Origin: an uncultured Desulfuromonadales bacterium | GTDB lineage: Bacteria; Desulfobacterota; Desulfuromonadia; Desulfuromonadales; Geopsychrobacteraceae | Assembly (NCBI GenBank): GCA_947259685.1 | Contig: CAMYNC010000168.1 | Location: forward strand, 1-5,001 | Direction: 5' to 3' | Length of the DNA stretch: 5,001 nt | Shown here: piece after piece, positions 1 to 5,001 of the stretch | How the letters are laid out: the number at the start of each line of letters is the position of its first letter | How positions within the stretch are numbered: the stretch's first letter is position 1 | The notes under the pieces: generated by a model | Databases searched by the model: none | Told to the model about the DNA's origin: nothing | Seen by the model: the letters and a program-made list of their open reading frames with translations, nothing else | Position numbers and translations under genes: made by a program

Positions 1-45
<45 letters not shown>

Positions 46-56
46 TTAAAATTAAC

Positions 57-88
57 GGGTTACAGGCTTTTGCTTGTAGCCCTTTTTT
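57..88 (+). terminator. Rho-independent terminator of the tRNA-Arg transcript
   Basis: An 11-bp stem (57-67 with 72-82, two G-T wobbles) closes a TTTT loop and is followed directly by six T residues (83-88). It starts 11 nt after the CCA end of the tRNA, the expected place for the end of the tRNA transcript. Confidence 0.88.
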
Positions 89-89
89 A

Positions 90-479
90 GTTTCGCTCAA
101 AGAAGGTTCCATACGGGTAGGGGCAAATCGCCAACTATCGGCAGGGCAGAAAACGCTGGATAAACTCGGAGTTTGCTACAATGTCGATGGGGTCCGTTTT
201 TCCACCGTCAATATCGAGCTAGCGGGAAACCGAATTCACCACAACCGCCACGGCATTCGCTTCGAGGAGCGTCGCGGCAGTGGTAGAGTTCATCGTAACC
301 AGATCGGTATCTTTGCCGTGACCTGCTGTGAAAATAAAACTCTCTTCGAATGGAACAACCTGGTGAGCAGCAACGATTACCAGGTAAAGTTAGGAATCGA
401 TCAGCCGTATGACCTTAACTTTCCCCGTAACTGGTGGGGGAGTGCTGATATTATAAAGTTTGGAGCAACGTTTCTTTGA
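90..479 (+). pseudogene. 5'-truncated right-handed beta-helix protein remnant
   Basis: One frame (codons beginning at positions divisible by 3) is open from the window edge, through the tRNA and terminator, to a TGA at 477-479. It has no ATG, GTG or TTG codon between the terminator and about position 318, so no normal start exists. From about 177 the translation reads like the end of a parallel beta-helix (NosD/pectate-lyase-like) protein: repeated short coils such as GNRIHHNRHGIRF, RVHRNQIGIF and EWNNLVSSNDYQVKL, then the typical closing motif NWWGSAD. About 100 residues of this similarity remain. Whole family members are several hundred residues long with an export signal, neither of which is present here. 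The ATG at 181 is out of frame and meets a stop within 14 codons. The likeliest reading is a gene decayed or cut off by rearrangement next to the tRNA. An unusual start, or a programmed link to something further upstream, is less likely. The start coordinate is only the first codon after the terminator. Confidence 0.6.
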
Positions 480-564
480 CCGTGGTTTGATCGGAACCTG
501 GGGCGGGTGACGGCCCCGGAACCGCTCTCTGAGCCGGTCGAGATGCTTTATCGTTAACCGCATC

Positions 565-569
565 AGGAG
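565..569 (+). promoter_or_regulatory. Shine-Dalgarno site of the DUF362 gene
   Basis: AGGAG lies 7 nt before the ATG at 577, a near-ideal ribosome binding site. It supports that start, which also gives a complete twin-arginine signal peptide. I found no convincing sigma-70 or sigma-54 promoter in 480-564. Confidence 0.75.
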
Positions 570-576
570 TGTTGGC

Positions 577-1485
577 ATGATTCAATTGGATCGACGACAA
601 TTTATCCGTTCTGCACTCGCCGTCAGTGCCGTCGGCGGACTGCCGCTCATTGATCTGCTGGCTTTGCCGGCACTGGCCGCAGCAGGGCCGCAGGTTGCCC
701 AGCGCAAGGGGGCCGATATCCCGCTGCTGATCGATCAGACTCTGGCGGCCATCGGTGGGATCGGCCGTTTCGTAAAAACCGGTGACAAGGTGGTGGTCAA
801 ACCGAATATCGGCTGGGATCGAACCGTAGAGCAGGGGGCCAACACCCACCCGGAGGTGGTCAAGGCGGTGATCGAGCACTGTCTGGAAGCGGGGGCAGCG
901 AAGGTGCAGGTCTTCGACAATACCTGCAACGATCCGCGCCGCTGTTACGTCAACAGCGGTATCCAGACGGCGGTGGAGTCACTCGGCAGCGACCGGGCGC
1001 GGGTCGAGCATATGGACCGGCGTGCCTATCAGAAGGTGGCCATCAAACAGGGGCGGGAGCTGGACCGTTGGGAGTTCTACCGGCCGGCGATCGAGGCTGA
1101 CAGGTTTATTAATATCCCGGTGGCCAAGGATCATTCGATCTCGACCCTGACCCTGGCGATGAAGAATATCATGGGGGTGATCGGTGGTGATCGGGGTCGG
1201 CTGCATCGGCGGATCGGTGAGTCGGTGACCGATATTAACATGGTGATCCATTCCGACCTGACAATCATCGACGCGACCCGCATCCTGCTCGCCAATGGCC
1301 CGCAAGGAGGGCGGTTGAGCGATGTCGAATGGCGCAACACCCTGATCGCCTCGAGCGATATTGTTGCCGCCGACGCTGTGGCGACAACCCTGTTCGGCTA
1401 TCAGCCCGAAGATATCCCAACGGTGGTCTCCGGGGCCCGGCGCGGACTCGGGGTGATGGATCTGGCACGGATGCAGATGGTGTGA
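577..1485 (+). CDS. Tat-exported DUF362 domain protein
   Basis: A 302-residue protein. Residues 5-11 (DRRQFIR) form a twin-arginine motif, followed by a hydrophobic stretch (12-36) ending in an Ala-rich cleavage region. It should therefore be exported folded, with its cofactor if it has one, to the periplasm. The mature part carries DUF362 family features: VVVKPNIGW (72-80), THPEVVKAVI (90-99), VFDNTCNDPRRCY (112-124), NIPVAKDH (179-186) and AMKNIMGVIGG (194-204). The family has no settled biochemical role; some members carry ferredoxin domains and are annotated as iron-sulfur proteins. Here no ferredoxin motif is fused on: only scattered cysteines are present (102, 117, 123). The next gene begins inside this gene's stop codon and supplies many Fe-S centres, so the two are probably co-translated and work together. 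The start is backed by the AGGAG site upstream. The family call is confident; the molecular function is unknown. Confidence 0.88.
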   Translation: MIQLDRRQFIRSALAVSAVGGLPLIDLLALPALAAAGPQVAQRKGADIPLLIDQTLAAIGGIGRFVKTGDKVVVKPNIGWDRTVEQGANTHPEVVKAVIEHCLEAGAAKVQVFDNTCNDPRRCYVNSGIQTAVESLGSDRARVEHMDRRAYQKVAIKQGRELDRWEFYRPAIEADRFINIPVAKDHSISTLTLAMKNIMGVIGGDRGRLHRRIGESVTDINMVIHSDLTIIDATRILLANGPQGGRLSDVEWRNTLIASSDIVAADAVATTLFGYQPEDIPTVVSGARRGLGVMDLARMQMV

Positions 1486-3047
1486 AAATCGCCTGGAATA
1501 AAATAAACCAGCGCCGCGCGGTACAGTTGTTCTGCCTGTTCGGTTTTCTCTGGCTGTTTCTGCAGACCGAGTACCGCGGGCTGGACGAGCTGCCATACCC
1601 GGTCAGCCTGCTGTTCCGGATCGACCCGCTGGCGGCGCTGGCCGACCTGTTGGCACCCGGACCATTCAGCCTGGGATCACTCTGGCCGGCGCTGCTGCTG
1701 TTGGTGTTGACCGCCATCTTCGGCCGTTTTTTCTGTGGCTGGATCTGTCCGTTGGGGACCACCCTCGATGGCTGCGGCAAGCTGGTCGGTCGCGGCTCGG
1801 CAACCCTCAAGCGCGGCTGGCGGCAAGTGAAGTACCTGCTGCTGTTCGGCATGAGCATCGCAGCGTTGTTCGGCGTCCAGCTGCTCGGTCTATTCGATCC
1901 GCTGGCGATCTTCCTCCGCTCGCTGACCCTCTCCATCTATCCGGCCTACAACCTGCTGATGAACGGCATCTTCGACTTTACCTATCAGTACCAGCTTCCG
2001 TTGTTGTCGCCGGCGGTCAATGCCCTTTACCCCCTATGGCGTGACAACCTGATGGCCTTCTTCCAGCCGAGCTACCAGCTGGCGCTGTTTACTCTGCTGG
2101 TTTTTCTGCTGATCATTTTGCTGGAGAAGGTCGAGCGGCGTTTCTGGTGCAAAAATCTCTGTCCGCTCGGTGCGCTGCTCGGTCTCTGCGGCAGCCGGGC
2201 TTTGCTTATACGGACTCCGGATGGACTCTGTGAGGATTGCCGAGTCTGTAGCAGTGAATGCCGAATGGATGCGGTCGGCGAACAAGGGCAGCACCCCGGC
2301 GAGTGCATTGAATGCCTCGATTGCACCGGTTACTGTCCCAACGAACGGGTCAGCTTCAATCTCTCCATGGGTCGGGCAAAACAGACCCGGGTCGATCTGC
2401 AGCGGCGTGATGTTATCGTTTCTCTGGCGGCCGGGGCGTTGATCGCGCCGACGGTACGGATAGCTCCGGAGTCTTATAAGCTGAATCCCTACTTGATCCG
2501 CCCGCCGGGCGCGGTAGGCGAGGATGAATTCCTCTCCCGCTGCATCCGTTGCGGCGAATGTATGAAGGTCTGTATCGGCCAGGCATTGCATCCGGCGCTG
2601 TTGCAGGCCGGGGCGACCGGGCTCTGGACGCCGCTGCTGGTGGCGCGGACCGGTTACTGTGAGTACAATTGCACCCTTTGCGGGCAGGTCTGCCCGACCG
2701 GGGCGCTGACTAAGCTGTCGATCGAAGAAAAACGGAAAAACATTATCGGCCTGGCGGTTTTTGACAAAGACCGCTGCCTGCCTTTTGCTCGCAACGAGGA
2801 GTGCTTGGTCTGCGAGGAACATTGCCCTACCGGAGAGAAGGCGATCGCCTTCGAGGAGAAGCAGGTGCTGGTCAATAGCGAAGTAAAGATGCTGAAGATC
2901 CCGCGCGTAGTTCGAGAGCGGTGCATCGGTTGCGGCATCTGTGAAACCCGCTGTCCAGTACAAGGGCAGAGCGCCATCAGGGTGGTCAACGAGATTGAAA
3001 GTCGCCGACCAGAATCTCTTGAATCTTCGATCAGCTCATACGGATGA
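1482..3047 (+). CDS. NapH-NapG-type membrane polyferredoxin fusion
   Basis: A 521-residue protein. The GTG at 1482 overlaps the upstream TGA (GTGA), implying translational coupling. The frame stays open further 5' to an ATG at 1329, but that part overlaps the DUF362 gene and has no family features. N-terminal half: hydrophobic segments near 12-28, 65-82, 117-137 and 199-215, and two CxxxCP motifs typical of NapH/NosR/CcoG membrane ferredoxins (FCGWICPLG at 84-92, FWCKNLCPLG at 221-230). Cysteine sets follow at 250/253/256/260 and 275/278/281/285. Residues 308-325 form a second twin-arginine-like stretch (QRRDVIVSLAAGALIAP) leading into a NapG/MauM-like half. This half has four clusters: 354/357/360/364, 393/397/400/404, 432/441/444/448 and 481/484/487/491. 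NapH and NapG are normally separate proteins passing electrons from quinol to periplasmic nitrate reductase. Here they are one chain and no napA or napB is visible, so the electron acceptor is unknown; the DUF362 partner is the obvious candidate. It should be membrane-bound, with electrons moving along the Fe-S chain. I give no gene symbol because this is not a bona fide nap operon. Confidence 0.85.
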   Translation: MKIAWNKINQRRAVQLFCLFGFLWLFLQTEYRGLDELPYPVSLLFRIDPLAALADLLAPGPFSLGSLWPALLLLVLTAIFGRFFCGWICPLGTTLDGCGKLVGRGSATLKRGWRQVKYLLLFGMSIAALFGVQLLGLFDPLAIFLRSLTLSIYPAYNLLMNGIFDFTYQYQLPLLSPAVNALYPLWRDNLMAFFQPSYQLALFTLLVFLLIILLEKVERRFWCKNLCPLGALLGLCGSRALLIRTPDGLCEDCRVCSSECRMDAVGEQGQHPGECIECLDCTGYCPNERVSFNLSMGRAKQTRVDLQRRDVIVSLAAGALIAPTVRIAPESYKLNPYLIRPPGAVGEDEFLSRCIRCGECMKVCIGQALHPALLQAGATGLWTPLLVARTGYCEYNCTLCGQVCPTGALTKLSIEEKRKNIIGLAVFDKDRCLPFARNEECLVCEEHCPTGEKAIAFEEKQVLVNSEVKMLKIPRVVRERCIGCGICETRCPVQGQSAIRVVNEIESRRPESLESSISSYG

Positions 3048-3061
3048 TGTAAGAGGTTCAA

Positions 3062-3111
3062 GGGGTCAGGTCTTGCAATGATATATTTGCGACTATGCAA
3101 GACTTGACCCC
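3062..3111. repeat. REP-like inverted repeat (GGGGTCAGGTCTTGCA type)
   Basis: Two 16-nt arms, GGGGTCAGGTCTTGCA (3062-3077) and TGCAAGACTTGACCCC (3096-3111), pair along their whole length with one G-T wobble around an 18-nt AT-rich spacer. From memory, palindromes with this GGGGTCAGGTCTTGCA end are common in proteobacterial genomes, often beside genes for REP-associated tyrosine (Y1) transposases. No transposase is encoded here, so this would be a non-autonomous copy. It starts 14 nt after the stop codon of the iron-sulfur gene and could cap or stabilise that mRNA's 3' end. It lacks a T-tract, so it is not a classic terminator. Confidence 0.8.
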
Positions 3112-3120
3112 ATAGTTGAT

Positions 3121-3330
3121 TGAAAACAGAAATAGGTACTATGTCGCCGGAAATTTCTCCTTTGCGGTGAAGAACATCGGAAAGCCGTGTGCGAGAAAAC
3201 CGCATGTACGGTTTGATGAGGGAGGGCTGGTCAAAGCTGCCACGGAAGGGCTATTTAGGCACCGCCAAACGAAAGGGGCGGAAACAGATAAGCCGAACCT
3301 AAAGCCGCGGAGACCTGCTCTTTAAGATAG
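3121..3330 (+). mobile_element. Group II intron 3' relic, no reverse transcriptase
   Basis: The segment is built around a recognisable domain V (3182-3214). Downstream of it lies another structured arm: TTTAGG (3254-3259) pairs with CCTAAA (3298-3303), and CCGCC (3262-3266) pairs with GGCGG (3277-3281). Purine-rich linkers such as GATGAGGGAGGG after domain V also look intron-like. The intron-encoded protein and domains I-III are not present: only 73 nt separate the preceding gene from the start of this segment. It is therefore a truncated, immobile fragment. Both outer limits are estimates, since I cannot see a clear intron 3' splice junction. The short open frame across 3116-3325 is a by-product of the RNA structure. 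Confidence 0.6.
3182..3214 (+). ncRNA. Group II intron domain V hairpin
   Basis: This 33-nt hairpin (the standard is about 34 nt) matches the catalytic domain V plan. The lower helix is 3182-3189 with 3207-3214 (8 bp, two G-T wobbles) and contains the AGC triad at 3183-3185. A two-nucleotide bulge (T3205, G3206) sits on the 3' strand at the usual place. The upper helix TGCG/CGCA (3190-3193 with 3201-3204) carries an A-rich loop, AGAAAAC. In typical members the upper helix has one more pair closing a GNRA loop; here A3194 faces C3200, which suggests one mutation and decay. The triad and bulge together make chance unlikely. Confidence 0.72.
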
Positions 3331-3468
3331 AATGTCCCCAGAGGCCTGGAGGCAAAAATTCCCTGGGATGAGAAAATTTTGAATTGCTGACAAATCGGAT
3401 AATTTTTTCGTACCACTAAGAATTGATTTCTCATATTAAGATTTAGCCATCGGCGGGAAGCAGACAGG

Positions 3469-4611
3469 ATGGGGAAATGTAATCTGATGACACCGACGCC
3501 TTTTTATAAGTCCAGCGCCCTCTTCGCCACCCTGTTAATCCTTATGACCGGTCTGCTCTCCGGCTGCGGTTCCGGCGATTCGGGAGCTGTCCCGGAGACC
3601 ACCGCTACGGACCCGATTCCTTTTTCGGACGAGTGGCCGAAAGCCGGTACGACTGAAAACCTCTGCAGCGTTCCGGCGGCGGCGCAGGCCGTGGACACCA
3701 CTTTCCCAGACCAGGTGGTGGGTAACGGAACCCCGGAGAGCTGCACCAGCGCAGCGGTCGTTGCGGCGGTGGCTGCCGGCGGTGTGATCACCTTTGACTG
3801 CGGTCCGGATCCGGTCACTATCACGCTCATGGAGACCGCCAAAGTATTCAATGATACCGGCCCGGAAATCGTCATCGATGGCGGTGGTTTGGTGACCCTC
3901 AGCGGCGGCAGTCAGCGACGGATTCTCTACATGAACACCTGCGACCCGGATCAGATTTGGACCACCTCCCACTGCCAGAACCAGGACCACCCCCGACTCA
4001 CGGTGCAGAACCTGACTTTTGTGAACGGCCATACCTCCGGAGCGGACCCCGGCGGTGGCGGGGCGATCTTTGTCCGCGGCGGACGCTTCAAGATCGTCAA
4101 CTGCCGCTTTTTCAACAATCGTTGCGATACTGAGGGCCCGGACGTAGGCGGCGCGGCTGTGCGTGTCCTCAGCCAATATGACAACCAGCCTGTCTATGTG
4201 GTCGGATCAACTTTCGGCGGTCGCAACGATCTGGGCAATATTGGCGCCAATGGCGGGGCCCTGAGCAGCATCGGCGTCTCTTTCACCGTGCTCAACAGCG
4301 TCATGAGCCACAACCAAGCCAGCGGATATGGCGCCAATCCGGCCCGCCCCGGAAGCCCCGGAGGCGGTAGTGGAGCGGCCATTTACAACGACGGCAACAC
4401 CTTCACCCTCGAGGTGTGCGGCAGCACCCTGACGGAAAACACGGCCAACGAAGGCGGCGGAGCGATCTTTTTCGTGAGCAACGACCGCAGCGGTACCTTG
4501 CACATCGATCGATCCCACCTGAGCAACAACCCCAGCCTTGGCTTTGAGACCGATCCAGGTATTTTTGTCCTGGCCGGCGAGATCAAATACACCGATTCGG
4601 TGATTGAATAG
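3469..4611 (+). CDS. Pmp-like right-handed beta-helix lipoprotein
   Basis: A protein of 380 residues, or 374 if the in-frame ATG at 3487 is used. The N-terminus is a lipoprotein signal: a hydrophobic core (17-30) and lipobox LSGC, so Cys33 would be lipidated. The next residues (Gly, Ser) carry no inner-membrane retention Asp, so outer-membrane anchoring is likely. After a low-complexity linker, residues about 130-375 look like a right-handed parallel beta-helix. They alternate GGA-type and short Asn-containing turns: GGGGAIFV (195-202), FFNN (214-217), GGAAV (227-231), NGGAL (261-265), SGAAIYN (301-307) and GGGAIFF (329-335). This resembles the GGAI/FxxN repeats of chlamydial polymorphic membrane proteins. 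No autotransporter barrel follows, so it is a surface or periplasmic lipoprotein, not a secreted passenger; binding or polysaccharide-related roles are guesses. The 3469 ATG has a GGGAAG site 8 nt upstream; 3487 has GGGGA 11 nt upstream and gives a more usual signal peptide, so the start is open. It converges with the minus-strand AgmX/PglI gene. Confidence 0.82.
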   Translation: MGKCNLMTPTPFYKSSALFATLLILMTGLLSGCGSGDSGAVPETTATDPIPFSDEWPKAGTTENLCSVPAAAQAVDTTFPDQVVGNGTPESCTSAAVVAAVAAGGVITFDCGPDPVTITLMETAKVFNDTGPEIVIDGGGLVTLSGGSQRRILYMNTCDPDQIWTTSHCQNQDHPRLTVQNLTFVNGHTSGADPGGGGAIFVRGGRFKIVNCRFFNNRCDTEGPDVGGAAVRVLSQYDNQPVYVVGSTFGGRNDLGNIGANGGALSSIGVSFTVLNSVMSHNQASGYGANPARPGSPGGGSGAAIYNDGNTFTLEVCGSTLTENTANEGGGAIFFVSNDRSGTLHIDRSHLSNNPSLGFETDPGIFVLAGEIKYTDSVIE

Positions 4612-4618
4612 GGCAATT

Positions 4619-4643
4619 GGGGACAGAATTGAATTCTGTCCCC
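4619..4643. repeat. REP-like perfect palindrome between convergent genes
   Basis: Arms GGGGACAGAATT (4619-4630) and AATTCTGTCCCC (4632-4643) are perfectly complementary around a single central G. It lies 7 nt after the lipoprotein stop and 29 nt beyond the stop of the minus-strand gene. GGGGACAGAATT palindromes are, from memory, another common REP type linked to Y1 (RAYT) transposases. Being symmetric, the hairpin forms in both transcripts and could protect or pause either 3' end, but no T-tract follows on either side. It differs in sequence from the palindrome at 3062-3111 and so represents a second family. Confidence 0.8.
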
Positions 4644-4672
4644 GGTGATTCTGAATCCGGAAGGGACGCCAG

Positions 4673-5001
4673 CTATCCTGCCGGTAAAAAATCGATCGGA
4701 TAAAGGATGGTGACCTTCGGCACATCTTCCTTCGGACCGAAATTGAACCGCTTGACCCGGGCGACAATCTTACCCACCAGCACAGGTGAACCCAGGTCGG
4801 TGGATTCCACCGCACAGAGGGACAATTCCCCACCCGGCTCGATGGTCAGCCGTAGCAGCAGCTTCCCGCGCAGGGTCGGATCTTTGCGCAACTCTTTGTT
4901 GTAGATCCGGTAGAGGGTTGCCTTGTAACGGTCAAAAACAATCTGGATTTCCTCGTCGGTTCGGGCCGCGCCGAGGCCATCGCTCAATGGGCGCCCCGCC
5001 T
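4673..5001 (-). CDS. AgmX/PglI C-terminal domain protein (partial, 3' end)
   Basis: The minus-strand frame enters from the right edge and ends at TAG (4673-4675), giving 108 visible residues. These match the AgmX/PglI C-terminal domain: an EEIQIVFDRYKATLYRIYN start, a conserved DPTLRGKLLLRLTIEPGGEL strand pair, then the closing KIVARVKRFNFGP and VTILYPIDFLP. The domain is TonB-C-like and is known from delta-proteobacterial gliding-motility and envelope proteins. It usually sits at the C-terminus of longer proteins with an N-terminal membrane anchor or FHA/proline-rich linker. A TTG at 4987 could start a short version, but the frame continues open to the window edge and the domain fills the visible part, so the upstream part is most likely missing. 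The partner is unknown; envelope-spanning force transfer or complex assembly is a family-based inference. Confidence 0.83.
   Translation of the reverse strand, partial: AGRPLSDGLGAARTDEEIQIVFDRYKATLYRIYNKELRKDPTLRGKLLLRLTIEPGGELSLCAVESTDLGSPVLVGKIVARVKRFNFGPKEDVPKVTILYPIDFLPAG

Larger units (their letters stand above)
3048..3468. other. Gene-free intergenic region with mobile-element debris
   Basis: These 421 bases hold no credible protein gene. In order they contain a REP-like inverted repeat (3062-3111), a group II intron 3' relic (about 3121-3330) and an AT-rich stretch (about 3350-3450) that presumably includes the leader and promoter of the lipoprotein gene. Within that stretch GATAAT (3398-3403) and TAAGAT (3437-3442) resemble -10 boxes, but neither has a matching -35 box at 16-18 nt, so I do not call a promoter. 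No T-tracted terminator follows the iron-sulfur gene. Confidence 0.6.

Noticed and set aside
498..519. GC-rich hairpin (GGGGC/GCCCC plus two flanking pairs) before the DUF362 gene
   Set aside because: Only 7 bp with an 8-nt loop and no T-tract; in GC-rich DNA this is expected by chance and I cannot tie it to regulation.
979..1936. Long minus-strand frames opposite the DUF362 and polyferredoxin genes
   Set aside because: They are Arg/Pro-rich shadow translations of GC-rich coding DNA on the other strand and overlap two well-supported genes completely.
2034..2963. A 309-codon minus-strand frame opposite the cysteine-rich half of the polyferredoxin
   Set aside because: The plus-strand frame has clear, ordered CxxC motifs, while the minus-strand product has no recognisable domain and no start site evidence.
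3116..3325. A 69-codon plus-strand frame across the intron relic
   Set aside because: It runs straight through the domain V hairpin and the downstream stems, has no ribosome binding site, and the translation is basic, low-information sequence. It is explained by the structured RNA.
3333..3349. TGTCCCC followed by CCAG-AGGC-CTGG, resembling half of the GGGGACA palindrome plus a small hairpin
   Set aside because: There is no matching GGGGACA arm nearby and the stem is 4 bp, so it is not separable from chance.
3379..3403. Possible promoter TTGAAT...GATAAT upstream of the lipoprotein gene
   Set aside because: The spacing is only 13 nt, too short for a sigma-70 promoter, and no alternative -35 box lies at 16-18 nt.

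Overview
The window looks like a chromosomal stretch from a Gram-negative, GC-moderate anaerobe. The most likely group is Desulfuromonadales/Geobacter-like (the old Deltaproteobacteria). This rests on the combination of a Tat-exported DUF362 protein, a NapH/NapG-type polyferredoxin, a Pmp-like beta-helix lipoprotein and an AgmX/PglI C-terminal domain. No marker gene in the window fixes the genus.

Left edge (1-576): the 3' half of a tRNA-Arg(ACG) gene with an intrinsic terminator right behind it. It is followed by a reading frame with no start codon that still encodes the last coils of a right-handed beta-helix protein, ending at 479. I read this as a 5'-truncated gene remnant lying against the tRNA.

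Centre (577-3047): a tight two-gene operon. The first gene encodes a periplasmic DUF362 protein with a twin-arginine signal. The second starts on a GTG that overlaps the first gene's stop codon, and encodes a 521-residue membrane iron-sulfur protein. That protein joins a NapH-like membrane half (two CxxxCP motifs plus ferredoxin cysteines) to a NapG/MauM-like half with four cysteine clusters. The likely theme is electron transfer between the quinone pool or membrane and a periplasmic partner; the actual substrate is not visible.

Intergenic region 3048-3468: no credible gene. It holds a REP-like 16-bp inverted repeat, then a fragment of the 3' part of a group II intron (a recognisable domain V and a second structured arm, with no intron-encoded reverse transcriptase), then an AT-rich leader.

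Right side (3469-5001): a lipoprotein with a Pmp/beta-helix passenger on the plus strand, converging on the C-terminal end of an AgmX/PglI-domain protein on the minus strand that runs off the window. Between the two stop codons lies a perfect-armed GGGGACA-type palindrome of the REP class.

Overall, a conserved-looking redox operon sits between beta-helix surface-protein genes and is surrounded by small mobile-element debris (REP palindromes, group II intron relic, tRNA-adjacent truncated gene). The most interesting items are the DUF362 plus NapH-NapG fusion pair and the orphan domain V.
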